Below are positions 1 through 9,220 of a DNA stretch of 38,914 nt, in pieces. Below the pieces are notes generated by a model. It worked only from the letters and a program-made list of their open reading frames with translations. It did no database searches and was not told where the DNA came from. The stretch is from VRUG01 sp965372745 (lineage in GTDB: Bacteria > Planctomycetota > Phycisphaerae > Sedimentisphaerales > Anaerobacaceae), in assembly GCA_965372745.1 (NCBI GenBank), contig CBDVDM010000015.1, forward strand, positions 1 to 38,914, given 5' to 3'. A program made the position numbers and the translations under genes. The number at the start of each line of letters is the position of its first letter. Positions within the stretch are counted from its first letter, which is position 1.

Positions 1-99
1 CATAACGGGCGAAAATCGCAACTTATGGAGGCAGGCGTAAATGCCGATAATATTGTACAAACAGCGAAGAATATGCTTGGTCTGAATAAGCGGGAATAG
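1..99 (+). CDS. dxs: C-terminal tail of probable 1-deoxy-D-xylulose-5-phosphate synthase (partial)
   Basis: An open frame enters from the left edge and stops with TAG at 97-99, giving 32 residues. The residues resemble the extreme C-terminus of DXP synthases, where a His-Gly/Asn element is followed by a 'LL-E-GL-x-I' helix: here HNGRKSQLMEAGV, then NIVQTAKNML. DXS makes the first intermediate of the MEP isoprenoid pathway from pyruvate and glyceraldehyde 3-phosphate. NAD kinase starts 11 bases after the stop. As I recall, dxs, tlyA and nadK are often neighbours in bacteria, which supports the call. Only the tail is visible, so another protein with a similar end cannot be excluded. Confidence 0.55.
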   Translation, partial: HNGRKSQLMEAGVNADNIVQTAKNMLGLNKRE

Positions 100-110
100 G
101 TTCTATAGCG

Positions 111-971
111 ATGTTCAAAAAAAGATTACCAAGATTAGTGATTTTTGGCGACCCTCAAAAGGGGAATTTTGCCAAGGCGATAGAAGAATTCAGCAGTTTT
201 GTCAAAGGTAAGGCTGATATTGTTGCCAGTTGCGGGATTGACGAATGTACGATAGATATTTTGAGAGAAGGTGATTTCGCAGTTGTCTTTGGTGGTGACG
301 GTACAATTATATCTGCGGCAAGGCTGTTAAGTCAGATGAATATCCCGGTAATCGGAGTTAATCTTGGCAAGCTTGGGTACCTGGCGGAATTCAGTGTCGA
401 TGAATTAGAGAAATATTTCGACGATATTGTCGCCGGAAAAACCAGAACCGAAAAGCGAATGATGTTGAGCTGTAAAATTTTCGATGAAGAGAAAGAAAAA
501 TTCAGCTCATCAGCAATCAACGAAATCTTTATAACTGCAGGTGAACCTTTTGGAATGATAGAACTGAAGATATCTGTGGATGGTCAGTCTCTTGCGGGTT
601 GTGCGAGTGACGGATTGATAGTTTCGACTCCCACAGGTTCAACGGCATATAATCTTTCAGCAGGCGGACCTATTCTTTCCGGCAATATGGAAGGTATGGT
701 TATCACACCAATTTGTCCGCATTCACTTAGTTTTCGACCAATTGTAATTAACGCTGACAGTTTAGTAGAAATCGTTGGAGTTCGGATAAATAGAGGGACC
801 ACAGTATCAGTAGATGGCCAGGTTTCGATGGAGCTTTCCAAAGGTGATGTTGTGCGGGTTAGTAAGGATAAAGGTGAATTTCTTATAGTGAACAATCCGT
901 TCCGAACGCAGTGGGACACCTTAGCAACCAAACTTAGTTGGGCGGAAAAGCCTAAATATAAGAATAAATGA
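111..971 (+). CDS. nadK: NAD kinase
   Basis: ATP-dependent NAD kinase (EC 2.7.1.23) makes cytosolic NADP from NAD. The 286-residue length is normal for the family. The diagnostic GGDGT motif is at residues 61-65, followed by an NE pair at 137-138 and the second glycine-rich motif TPTGSTAY at 173-180. The conserved SVDGQ element is near residue 232. The ATG at 111 directly precedes sequence of the expected N-terminal length; the ribosome binding site is weak. The gene sits 11 bases after the probable dxs and about 45 bases before a secreted TPR protein, so all three may be co-transcribed. NAD synthetase is encoded further right in this window. Confidence 0.96.
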   Translation: MFKKRLPRLVIFGDPQKGNFAKAIEEFSSFVKGKADIVASCGIDECTIDILREGDFAVVFGGDGTIISAARLLSQMNIPVIGVNLGKLGYLAEFSVDELEKYFDDIVAGKTRTEKRMMLSCKIFDEEKEKFSSSAINEIFITAGEPFGMIELKISVDGQSLAGCASDGLIVSTPTGSTAYNLSAGGPILSGNMEGMVITPICPHSLSFRPIVINADSLVEIVGVRINRGTTVSVDGQVSMELSKGDVVRVSKDKGEFLIVNNPFRTQWDTLATKLSWAEKPKYKNK

Positions 972-1016
972 GCGATTAAAATGAACCTTGCGGGAAACAA
1001 AAAGGTAGATAATGAT

Positions 1017-2456
1017 ATGAAAGGCAGGCTTTTTGTCGTCATTTTGATACTGTTTTTTGCAAGTCTTTACGGGGATTGCTTAGGCATTGATAATCCGCCT
1101 TTAGGTTCGGGCAGAGTTCCAGCCAGCAGCGGAACCAGCGGCTTGATACGCAGTCCCAACCCGATTGATACGAGCGGAAATCTTATAGTAACTGGTAATG
1201 TGAGCGGCGGTAAGCATTTTCGCGGCGTTGTGCCGTATCGTTCGACAACAGCTTTTGGGGCGCCGCTTAGTTCATCAACAATCATCGACCCGTTTTTGAG
1301 ACGTTCGGTTAGTTCAGGCAATTACCTGAGAACTACCGGCAGGCCTGAGTCTTATTATTCGCTGTCGCAGACAGTGACAAGTACAATTCCAGGAAGCAGC
1401 GGTATTATCAGGCAGCCCACAATTAATATTAAGAGTGGTAAGGCTGGGAGATTTGTTTTACCTGTTTTGCCAGAGAAAAAGGTTTTATCTACTGCGAACG
1501 AGGACATATTAAACATTGGTTTAAGGCCGATGTCACGAACGAGGCGGCAGTTGGAGAATGTGCTTTTAAGTGATGTTGAGAAATACCTACACGAGAAAAG
1601 ACTCAAAGCCGAACAACTTGAGCAAGAGCAAAAGCAATTCCAACGTGACATGGAAGGGCTGCAGGAAAAAACAACCGAGCCAAAGGAAGGTTTGATTGAT
1701 GATGATAAGCCTTTGCAGAAGAGTGACGAACTCAAAGAGGGACCAGATTTTGAGGCAAATGCTGAGACATCGGGTCCATTGGGGCAAATTGATGTATATG
1801 ATTTAATGCAGCAACAAGCCAAAGATTTACAGAAAGAGTTTGAACAGTTAAAGGTGAAGGAGAGTAAAGAAGGAGCGGATGAAAAGACAGAAGAAGTGAA
1901 GAGTTCAGCTTTAGACGACCTTTCAGAAGAGCAGATTTCAGTTAAGGCAAAGACGCTTTTAGGGGAACATAAAACATTTGCATCATATTCAACAAGCAAA
2001 TTTAATCAATACATGCTGGCAGGTGAAGAGTATCTTAAACAGGGGAAATATTATTTGGCGGCGGATGCATATACAATGGCGTCGGTTTATAAGCCTTCAG
2101 ACCCACTTGCGTATGCAGGTAAAAGCCATGCGCTATTTGCCGCAGGTGAGTATATGAGCAGTGCCCTTTTCCTTTCGAGAGCGTTAGAAATTTTTCCTGA
2201 ATATGCGCATTTTAAGGTTGGTCTTGCGGCAATGATAAACAATCAGGATTTGCTCGAGAAAAGGATAGCGGATATTCGACAGTGGGCATCAAAAAGCGAA
2301 GCACCGGAATTAGAGTTTTTACTTGCTTATATTTTTTACCAGATGAATCAATCAGAATGGTCGAGACAAGCTATTAGTTCAGCTTATGAAAAGATGCCGG
2401 AATCAGCAGCAGTGGCAGTGCTTAAAAAAGCAATTGATGCCGAGACGAAGCAATAG
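1017..2456 (+). CDS. Secreted/anchored coiled-coil and TPR protein of unknown function
   Basis: I do not recognise a named family. From the ATG at 1017 the 479-residue product begins with a hydrophobic signal-like segment (MKGRLFVVILILFFASLYG), so export is likely; an in-frame ATG at 981 would put 12 polar residues before it and is less likely. Residues about 25-150 are rich in Ser, Gly, Pro and Thr and look disordered. Residues about 180-310 are very rich in Glu, Lys and Gln and should form a coiled coil. The C-terminal third has TPR-like helix pairs (for example GEEYLKQGKYYLAADAYTMA, then FAAGEYMSSALFLSRALEIF). TPRs usually bind proteins, so a scaffold role at the envelope is inferred. The gene ends before a strong terminator and follows nadK. 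Confidence 0.75.
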   Translation: MKGRLFVVILILFFASLYGDCLGIDNPPLGSGRVPASSGTSGLIRSPNPIDTSGNLIVTGNVSGGKHFRGVVPYRSTTAFGAPLSSSTIIDPFLRRSVSSGNYLRTTGRPESYYSLSQTVTSTIPGSSGIIRQPTINIKSGKAGRFVLPVLPEKKVLSTANEDILNIGLRPMSRTRRQLENVLLSDVEKYLHEKRLKAEQLEQEQKQFQRDMEGLQEKTTEPKEGLIDDDKPLQKSDELKEGPDFEANAETSGPLGQIDVYDLMQQQAKDLQKEFEQLKVKESKEGADEKTEEVKSSALDDLSEEQISVKAKTLLGEHKTFASYSTSKFNQYMLAGEEYLKQGKYYLAADAYTMASVYKPSDPLAYAGKSHALFAAGEYMSSALFLSRALEIFPEYAHFKVGLAAMINNQDLLEKRIADIRQWASKSEAPELEFLLAYIFYQMNQSEWSRQAISSAYEKMPESAAVAVLKKAIDAETKQ

Positions 2457-2523
2457 AGCAATTTAAATTTTTGTTGTCCGCTAAATTTTGTTTGCAATAG
2501 TTCTGTTGTGATGTAAGAATTAT

Positions 2524-2562
2524 CCGGCTGGGTAGTATCTGACTACCTGGCCGGTTTTTTTT
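2524..2562 (+). terminator. Strong intrinsic terminator after the TPR gene
   Basis: A 12-base-pair stem (CCGGCTGGGTAG pairing with CTACCTGGCCGG, two G-T wobbles) with a 7-base loop is followed by eight T residues at 2555-2562. It lies 68 bases after the TPR stop and only 6 bases before the start of the DinG gene, so it could act as the end of the upstream operon or as an attenuator for dinG. Confidence 0.85.
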
Positions 2563-2568
2563 AATAAA

Positions 2569-4539
2569 ATGGTAAAGGCTGATACGGCTTTGGATATAAA
2601 GAGGACATTATCTGAGGGGGGAATTGTTGCCCGGGCGTTTTCAGGTTTTGAGCCTCGCCCTCAACAAGTACAAATGGCCTGTGAGGTCCAAAAGGCCCTG
2701 GAGGCAGGTCGGCGGTTAGTTGTAGAAGCCGGTACAGGGATTGGTAAAAGTTTTGCGTATCTTGTTCCGGCAATCGAGGCGGCAGCTAAGAGCAAAGGCA
2801 GGATTTTAATCAGCACCTTTACTATTACATTGCAGGAGCAGCTGATTAATAAGGACATCCCTTTCCTGGCAGAGTCTTTGCCGTTGAATTTTAATGCTGT
2901 TCTGGCAAAGGGCAGAGGCAATTATCTTTGCAGGCGTCGATTGGAATTTGCATTGCGCAGCCGAGAAAGAATCTTTAGTCAGTTCGGAGACGAATTAGTC
3001 GAGATAAGTAAATGGGCAGCCGAAACAAAAGATGGTTCACTTAGTGATATGCCTTTTGTTCCAGGTGGTCAGGTGTGGGATGCGGTTAGCAGTGAGCACG
3101 GCAGTTGTCCCAACAGAAGGTGTAAACATTTTGCAAACTGTTTTTACAGACGAGCAAGACGCAAGCTGGAAGGTGCGGATATTATAGTTACCAACCATGC
3201 CCTGATGTTTAGCGACATGGCTCTTAAAGAGCAGTCATTTTCAGTTCTACCGGAATATAAATATGTGATTATCGACGAGGCTCACAACATCGAACATGTG
3301 GCCGAGGAACAGTTTGGGATAGATGTAAGCAGCGGGAAAGTCAGGTTTTTACTTGACGGTCTTTATAATAACAGAACTCGCAGGGGACTGTTGACTTATA
3401 AAGAAGAAAGCCAAAAGGCCATAAGTATTGTTAACAGAATAAGAAAAGAAAGCCGAATCTTCTTCGAACACATTAAAGACTGGTATGAGGCCAATGTTAG
3501 AGAAAACCGGGGAAGATGCTGTAAAAATTTCGTTGATGACAATCTTACGGGACATCTGAACCAACTTCGAGCCGAGCTGAGTGTATTGGCTGACAAATGC
3601 GAGGATATTGATGAAAAGTTTGAGATTTTAAGATTTGTAAATCGAAATGCTGCTTTGGCTAAAGAGATTGAGGAGTTTCTTTGCCAGCAGAGAAGCGATT
3701 ATGTTTACTGGGTTGAAATTGGGACAAAAAGAAGAGCGATGGTGCGATTGAAAAGTGCGGCATTGAATGTTGGGGAGGATGTAAAAAAGGTTTTGTTTGA
3801 TAAGTATGAGTCGGTTGTTATGACCAGTGCTACTTTAAGCAGTGATGGTGAGGGAGAAAAAAGCAGCTTTGATTTTTTTGCCGGCCGAATTGGTCTCGAT
3901 GATTTTGAGGAGCTGAAACTCGGTTCTCCTTTTGATTACGAAAAGCAGGTAACGCTCTATGTTGAACAGGATTTGCCTAATCCTAATGACAAAGATTTTA
4001 TAACTTGTGCAGGTAAAGCAATGAAGAAGTACCTCTTAGAGACGAATGGCAGAGCTTTTGTTCTTTTTACCAGTTACGAGATGCTTGAAAAAATGGCTGA
4101 TGAACTTGGCGGCTGGTTGAACGAAGAGGGGATTGAGTTATTTCAGCATGGCCGGTCAGTTGATAGAGGTCGTCTTTTAAAAAAGTTCAGGAAGTCTCCA
4201 AAGGGGGTATTGTTTGGCACCGATAGTTTCTGGCAGGGAGTGGATGTGCCGGGACAGGCTCTTAGTAATGTTATTATCGTTCGTCTCCCATTTGCGGTTC
4301 CGGATAAGCCGTTGACAGCAGGTCGATTAGAGCAGATAAAAAAACGGGGAGGCAATCCATTTATGGATTATCAATTACCTGCAGCAATTATCAAATTCAA
4401 ACAGGGGTTCGGACGGTTAATTCGCAGCAGGAGTGATAAAGGGATAGTAGTAGTATTGGATTCTCGGATAATCAACAAACGTTATGGCTCACAGTTTTTA
4501 TCTGCTATTCCTCGATGCAGGGTGGAAGTAATCACTTAA
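2569..4539 (+). CDS. dinG: DinG/XPD-family ATP-dependent DNA helicase with 4Fe-4S cluster
   Basis: Superfamily 2 5'-3' DNA helicase related to DinG and YoaA, which unwind forked DNA, R-loops and other damaged structures. The 656-residue protein has a Q-motif-like FEPRPQQ at 28-34, Walker A EAGTGIGKS at 53-61 and the DEAH box at 236-239. Four cysteines between them (C121, C180, C185, C191) match the iron-sulfur domain ligands of this family. The C-terminal helicase domain has GTDSFWQGVDVPG and a QGFGRLIRS motif VI. The ATG at 2569 starts 6 bases after a terminator T-tract and has no visible Shine-Dalgarno, so the 5' end is uncertain by a few codons, but the Q motif shows that little can be missing. 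It overlaps the 3' end of the RidA-like gene convergently by 8 bases. Confidence 0.93.
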   Translation: MVKADTALDIKRTLSEGGIVARAFSGFEPRPQQVQMACEVQKALEAGRRLVVEAGTGIGKSFAYLVPAIEAAAKSKGRILISTFTITLQEQLINKDIPFLAESLPLNFNAVLAKGRGNYLCRRRLEFALRSRERIFSQFGDELVEISKWAAETKDGSLSDMPFVPGGQVWDAVSSEHGSCPNRRCKHFANCFYRRARRKLEGADIIVTNHALMFSDMALKEQSFSVLPEYKYVIIDEAHNIEHVAEEQFGIDVSSGKVRFLLDGLYNNRTRRGLLTYKEESQKAISIVNRIRKESRIFFEHIKDWYEANVRENRGRCCKNFVDDNLTGHLNQLRAELSVLADKCEDIDEKFEILRFVNRNAALAKEIEEFLCQQRSDYVYWVEIGTKRRAMVRLKSAALNVGEDVKKVLFDKYESVVMTSATLSSDGEGEKSSFDFFAGRIGLDDFEELKLGSPFDYEKQVTLYVEQDLPNPNDKDFITCAGKAMKKYLLETNGRAFVLFTSYEMLEKMADELGGWLNEEGIELFQHGRSVDRGRLLKKFRKSPKGVLFGTDSFWQGVDVPGQALSNVIIVRLPFAVPDKPLTAGRLEQIKKRGGNPFMDYQLPAAIIKFKQGFGRLIRSRSDKGIVVVLDSRIINKRYGSQFLSAIPRCRVEVIT

Positions 4540-5653
4540 TATTTATTCCGCCAATCATAGCCGTTGCTTCGATTTCGAAAAGAAGGTCGTCACGACAAAC
4601 ATCTGTAATGACTGTAAAATGCGGATAACTAAGGTGTGACCATTTACTGTGGAAAAGCTTTTCAATTTCAGCGGTTTTACAATAAGCTATCGCCTGAACA
4701 ATATTATCATCGCTGCAGTTCGCTTCCTTTAAAGCGATTCGAATATTTTCAACTGTTGCCTCTATCTGCATATCGGCATCGCCGATATGTATCGTATTAC
4801 CCTCATCGTCTATCGAAGCCGTCCCTGAAACAAACACAGTCTCTCCTGCAGCAGTAGTTGTTTTGGTTGCCCGTGAAAAGGCAGAACCATAATCATGGGC
4901 CGATTTTTGTGCATCTGTGACATCAAGATATTCTATAGAATTGCCCGGCCCAAAAACCGAAACAAGATCCATCGCACACATAACACCGCTGCTCGCCAGT
5001 ACACCAATACCTGTGCTGGCGGGCATTTTTCTGGTTAAGCCTTCACCGATAAGGCCACGTTCGGCAAAAAATTGATTTCGTACACTATTGAATGGGTCAT
5101 ACCATGTAAGTATATCTTTCAACCACATCCATGTGCGAGCGACAGAGAACATGTCTGTGCCCGCTTGCTTTAAGATGGCTTCGGCTTTTTGAAGCATCTT
5201 GAGAGTTTGCTCAGTATTTTTTTCTGCTTGTTCAGAAGAGATACTATTTAACGTCAGGTATTTCCTTGACCCAGGCAGTTGAACGATACGCCCACAGGCT
5301 TTACCTTCGTAACGTAAAATCTCGATTGGGTAGTCACCGCTGAGAGCATGGACCTGAATACCGGCAATCTTACCGTTTATACCTTCCGGAGCCACCAACC
5401 AGGTTGGCCCGACACCATCGTTAAAAGAACTATAGGCCTTTTCTCTTATGGGACTAACGACATCGAATATTTCCTCTGTGCCGAAGACACGTTCCTGAAT
5501 TATTTTGGCGCTTTTCGAGTCGAGAACATCAGCGATAGCAGAAAAGATCTCCTCTGCCTGCAGCTTGAGCGCTTTATCAACCGCTCCGAAAGCGGTAATA
5601 TAGGTCTCAGATGCTCCTGTCTTATTCTCGATTGTCCGTATTTCTATATTCAT
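4532..5653 (-). CDS. RidA/YjgF-fold protein (two-part, chorismatase-like architecture)
   Basis: The C-terminal ~140 residues of this 373-residue protein match the RidA/YjgF fold: SGTASIDDEG, then QIEATVENIRIALKEA, then FEIEATA near the end. RidA proteins hydrolyse reactive enamines and imines, but the catalytic Arg that precedes the last strand in RidA aligns here with His in YPHFTV, so deaminase activity is doubtful. A long N-terminal half plus a YjgF C-terminal domain is also the layout of FkbO/Hyg5-type chorismatases. The motif ASTGIG lies at the junction. The exact reaction cannot be assigned. The ATG at 5653 is preferred over an in-frame TTG three codons upstream. The gene stands alone on this strand, convergent with dinG. 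Confidence 0.7.
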   Translation of the reverse strand: MNIEIRTIENKTGASETYITAFGAVDKALKLQAEEIFSAIADVLDSKSAKIIQERVFGTEEIFDVVSPIREKAYSSFNDGVGPTWLVAPEGINGKIAGIQVHALSGDYPIEILRYEGKACGRIVQLPGSRKYLTLNSISSEQAEKNTEQTLKMLQKAEAILKQAGTDMFSVARTWMWLKDILTWYDPFNSVRNQFFAERGLIGEGLTRKMPASTGIGVLASSGVMCAMDLVSVFGPGNSIEYLDVTDAQKSAHDYGSAFSRATKTTTAAGETVFVSGTASIDDEGNTIHIGDADMQIEATVENIRIALKEANCSDDNIVQAIAYCKTAEIEKLFHSKWSHLSYPHFTVITDVCRDDLLFEIEATAMIGGINIK

Positions 5654-5795
5654 GGCTGTCAATTACCAAAAAACTGTATTATAAACTATAGTCGTCATTT
5701 TTTCCACTTAAATGAAGATTTGTTATTAAGAATATCTAACGCAGTATTCAAAAAAACTTATGATTTGAGAAGTTGCGAAACATTTTGGTGTTTCA

Positions 5796-7343
5796 TTATT
5801 CGCGGTTATATTCCTGCGTGTCCCCGCTAGCCTTGACAGTTGCGCCGGTAATAGGAAGAACCACCTCAATTTCGTTGGAAGAACGAACTGCCCTTGCAAA
5901 TTCCCTTTCGCTGGCATCAATTGGGCCCGTGATAAATTCGGGCACACTATACGTTTTGACAAACGAGTCGTAGAAGTCAGGGTCTTTCTGTGGCATTATG
6001 AAAGGTTTACAAGCCTTTCCGGATTTGTCCACATAGCTGATATATGTTCTCGTGAAGAGTCCACCTCGCCGTTTGCTGCTAAAGCTTATCCAGCGGCTGT
6101 TGCTCGACCAGCTATGCCATGACTCAGCATAATCACTGTTAATATCAGGTTTGTTATATTCGCCCGTTTGCAAATCCATCATATAAAGGTCACTGTTCTG
6201 TTGATATATTGGGAAACTTCCATAATCACACATGCAGAACAATAAATACCGGCCATCCGGTGATAGTCGAGGCAATAAAATATTCCTTTGCATCTTATCT
6301 GCAGAAAGCACTGTTTCCAGATGCCCCCACTGGTCTTTATCGATGTCATAACTGATTCGCATAAGACTATACCTGATTTTTTCATAGCCTTCAGGAAGAA
6401 TTTCACTTAGGCCAGTCCATGTTATTGGGGCGCTGCAAAAATAAAGGTATCTGCCGTCAGGCGACCATGTTGGATATGTCTCCAGATAGTCCTTGTCAGA
6501 TATCGCATGGTTCGTGCCGACAACATTATCATCAATCATGTAATACAGTAAAGCCGAATCAAGGTCAATCACATCGCGAACCTCCATACCCGAGGCATGA
6601 AAAAACTGCATGATTTTATTTGTCGAATATACGACCAGACGCCCACTGGGATGCCAGGCGCTATAGGTAAATTTCGTCCCAATCTTATTAACTTTTTTGT
6701 TGGCTTTCAAAATCGTTTTAGCGCCATACTTAGTACTGCGAATGCCAAAAAGCATTTTGTCAGGACTGTTGTTTAAAAAAGTGTGACAATTGACACATCC
6801 GCGATTAAAAGATTCGCCATGAACTATAACTGATTCGTCATAGTTTGTGAGATTACGCTGATAGAGACCTACGCTATGCCAACAATTGAATATTGGTTTG
6901 ATAAGACGATATGCTATGTATGGGTCAATTTGTTCTTCTGCAATTTGATTAGCGATAGTCTGGTATTTGTTCCAGCCGCCTTGTTCGTCTTTTATATAGA
7001 CGTCAAAAAACAGCTGACCGCCGCGATTGATATCTAAAAGACGACGCCATTTTTTAAGTGGTATTATTATACTTCCCTTCTTGCTGACAATCTTAATCTC
7101 ATTACCTTTCTCAGCGTATATCCTGACAAAGAACTTCTTACCTGTTTCCTTAATTGAAAAATTCAAAGGTGCGATATTAGGAGGAATAGTTATGTCGGTA
7201 TAATCAGGGTCAATCGAGACAGGTTGTGAGACAATGTTAAAGTTTTCTATCTTTAATGAACCAAAACCTGCTCGGCTATAGAAAACAGCACCCCCTGAAA
7301 TTGTAAGAATAACCAACAGCAAAATATAGTACTTGTTTTTCAT
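5796..7343 (-). CDS. Membrane-anchored PD40/TolB-like propeller protein with one CxxCH motif
   Basis: A 515-residue protein with an N-terminal membrane/signal segment (residues about 5-22) and a predicted extracytoplasmic body. RGCVNCHTF at 182-190 contains a c-type heme attachment motif (C183, C186, H187). Several PD40-type blades follow, such as YPTWSPDGRYLYF, LPRLSPDGRYLLF and WHSWSSNSRWISF, as in TolB-like beta-propellers. Related proteins in Bacteroidota are, from memory, labelled as cytochrome c biogenesis or PD40 proteins and sit beside a DUF6057-like membrane protein, as here. The ATG overlaps the stop of that upstream gene by four bases (ATGA), so they are translationally coupled. 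Function is unknown; redox sensing or glycan/peptide binding at the envelope is inference. Confidence 0.75.
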   Translation of the reverse strand: MKNKYYILLLVILTISGGAVFYSRAGFGSLKIENFNIVSQPVSIDPDYTDITIPPNIAPLNFSIKETGKKFFVRIYAEKGNEIKIVSKKGSIIIPLKKWRRLLDINRGGQLFFDVYIKDEQGGWNKYQTIANQIAEEQIDPYIAYRLIKPIFNCWHSVGLYQRNLTNYDESVIVHGESFNRGCVNCHTFLNNSPDKMLFGIRSTKYGAKTILKANKKVNKIGTKFTYSAWHPSGRLVVYSTNKIMQFFHASGMEVRDVIDLDSALLYYMIDDNVVGTNHAISDKDYLETYPTWSPDGRYLYFCSAPITWTGLSEILPEGYEKIRYSLMRISYDIDKDQWGHLETVLSADKMQRNILLPRLSPDGRYLLFCMCDYGSFPIYQQNSDLYMMDLQTGEYNKPDINSDYAESWHSWSSNSRWISFSSKRRGGLFTRTYISYVDKSGKACKPFIMPQKDPDFYDSFVKTYSVPEFITGPIDASEREFARAVRSSNEIEVVLPITGATVKASGDTQEYNRE

Positions 7344-9220
7344 TTTCCTACACCCGATACACCAAAGGCATTATAAAAAAGGTAACTCCTGCCAAAATTT
7401 TCCACCAAAGCACTGTAAGCTGCTTCTTTGTCGGGCTGGAAACGATTGAGCGTGTCGATAAATTCTATAAAGCGATTGAACGAAAAAGAACTTATTTTGC
7501 GGCCATGCAAGTCAACTTTTTTGCCGGTAAAATCTGAATAAAATAATATTGCCTCCTCATAATGGCGAGGAATCTTCTGATAATTGAAATCGTCTAACCG
7601 CCAGAGATTTTCTACGAATTTATCCAGTTGATTGGCCAGCAGATAGTCGGCCATAAGGTATTCAAAGGCCATCTTATTGTACCGGTTTCTCTTTAAAAGA
7701 TTAAGTAATAAGATTTCTCTTGTTTCCTCTTTTTGTTGTGGAGGAAAGATTAAGCCTTCAGTCAGCATAATTGAACGTAAGTACCGGATTTTCTTATTAA
7801 TTATCAGTTGAGGGTCTACATCGAGACGATGCAAAATCTCTTTTGCCCGTTTGCCATAAATCAAATCTTTTGCTAATACATTCAGAAATACACGTGCTGT
7901 TTGTCTTTGGCCTTTGACAAGATTTATTAAGATAAGACGCTGCAAAAGAAAGGGATTTTCCCCCATATCTTCCAGTGATTCATAAACTCTTTTTTCTGCA
8001 TAATTAATATGGCCCAGATCAATAAGAACACTACTTCCAACTCGGCTATAAATACCGATAATAATATTTGCAAGGGAAAATAAAGAATCAGATCCCTGTG
8101 GATAAGAAAACATATCTTCAGCAAGTCGGCCGGTGTGATACAACGCACGGTTAGCGCACCGGGTATTAATAAGATGGTGATGCTTCCGTGGTAAATTTTT
8201 GATGTGTGCCAGCAGCTCAGACCACATCTTGTGCTCTGCTAGATATATTGTTTGGCGCGAGGCCTTTGCATTGCCGTTGAATGATAAATAAACTGTCGCC
8301 AAAGAAGTGATAACAAGAACTGCTGTTGATACTACCACTCTCGACCTGCTGTATGAACCAACGTTGTTATTGGGCACAGATTTTTTTTGCCTGAAAAAGC
8401 TATGCCATAACATTACAGACAGCAATGCAACTGGAAAGAAAAGATACAAACATATATTGATGATTTTAGCAGGATTTTTTGCCAGCGGGATATACGTCAT
8501 TTTATAAAAAGGAGTAAGGTATAGACAGGACTGCGCTATTTCCAGCTGAAAGTAGTAATAACCAATGAACCAAACAGCAATAAGGACAGTTACCAAAAAT
8601 AACATACTTGAAATCAGGCGTCGTCGGATGAATAATTCATAAGCTATAGTTATAATCACAAAAAGCGAAGCAACTCCAGCAGCAACGTAATACAGGATGA
8701 TAAATTCGAGCACAAACAGGACTAAATGAAGTGAATCAATTCGTCTTGAAATTTTTACGTGTACAACCGAAAATAACAGGGCTGTCAATATCGCCAGATA
8801 AGTGGTTAGAGAATGGTAGTAATTATTATAGCTTATCAACATCATGAAGACAGGTATGTAACATACAAAATTTAAACTTCTCCCGCCGCCGGCAAAATTG
8901 ATAAGTTTTTTTGTGCAAAGGTAAAGGGCCACTGCTACCAGAGTAATAATCAACGCTCCAAGATAGGAATGGTAATATAATTGCGAGAGCATTGCTGAGA
9001 TATAATCGATAATTCCACCTGGATACTGTAAAAAACCTGTGAAAAAAGACATGCCCTTAGAGAAAGCAGGGGTTTTACAGAACATCCCAAAGCTATGGTA
9101 GATAAGCTTAGATTCGACAACTAACCTGAGATAAAAATAAACACAGACAAAGAAGACAATAGGAGTTAAGAAGCGTTTATCTTTTGGCTGGTCTATTTTT
9201 TTTTGTAAATTCTGCCGCAT
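7340..9220 (-). CDS. DUF6057-like polytopic membrane protein
   Basis: A 626-residue protein. Residues about 20-300 contain roughly eight to nine hydrophobic segments, and the C-terminal half (about 310-620) is soluble and helical with repeat-like helices, resembling TPR-type solenoids. This layout and the coupling to a PD40/CxxCH protein fit what I recall of DUF6057 proteins, which have no established function. The ATG is at 9218-9220 with only a weak Shine-Dalgarno. It is the first gene of a two-gene unit; the second start overlaps its stop by four bases. It could be a glycosyltransferase-like or assembly protein, but no catalytic motif is visible. Confidence 0.6.
   Translation of the reverse strand: MRQNLQKKIDQPKDKRFLTPIVFFVCVYFYLRLVVESKLIYHSFGMFCKTPAFSKGMSFFTGFLQYPGGIIDYISAMLSQLYYHSYLGALIITLVAVALYLCTKKLINFAGGGRSLNFVCYIPVFMMLISYNNYYHSLTTYLAILTALLFSVVHVKISRRIDSLHLVLFVLEFIILYYVAAGVASLFVIITIAYELFIRRRLISSMLFLVTVLIAVWFIGYYYFQLEIAQSCLYLTPFYKMTYIPLAKNPAKIINICLYLFFPVALLSVMLWHSFFRQKKSVPNNNVGSYSRSRVVVSTAVLVITSLATVYLSFNGNAKASRQTIYLAEHKMWSELLAHIKNLPRKHHHLINTRCANRALYHTGRLAEDMFSYPQGSDSLFSLANIIIGIYSRVGSSVLIDLGHINYAEKRVYESLEDMGENPFLLQRLILINLVKGQRQTARVFLNVLAKDLIYGKRAKEILHRLDVDPQLIINKKIRYLRSIMLTEGLIFPPQQKEETREILLLNLLKRNRYNKMAFEYLMADYLLANQLDKFVENLWRLDDFNYQKIPRHYEEAILFYSDFTGKKVDLHGRKISSFSFNRFIEFIDTLNRFQPDKEAAYSALVENFGRSYLFYNAFGVSGVGK

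Noticed and set aside
1355..1999. 214-codon frame antisense to the TPR protein
   Set aside because: It is Ser/Cys/Phe-rich, the mirror of the Glu/Lys/Gln-rich coiled coil on the other strand, and has no ribosome binding site or homology that I recognise.
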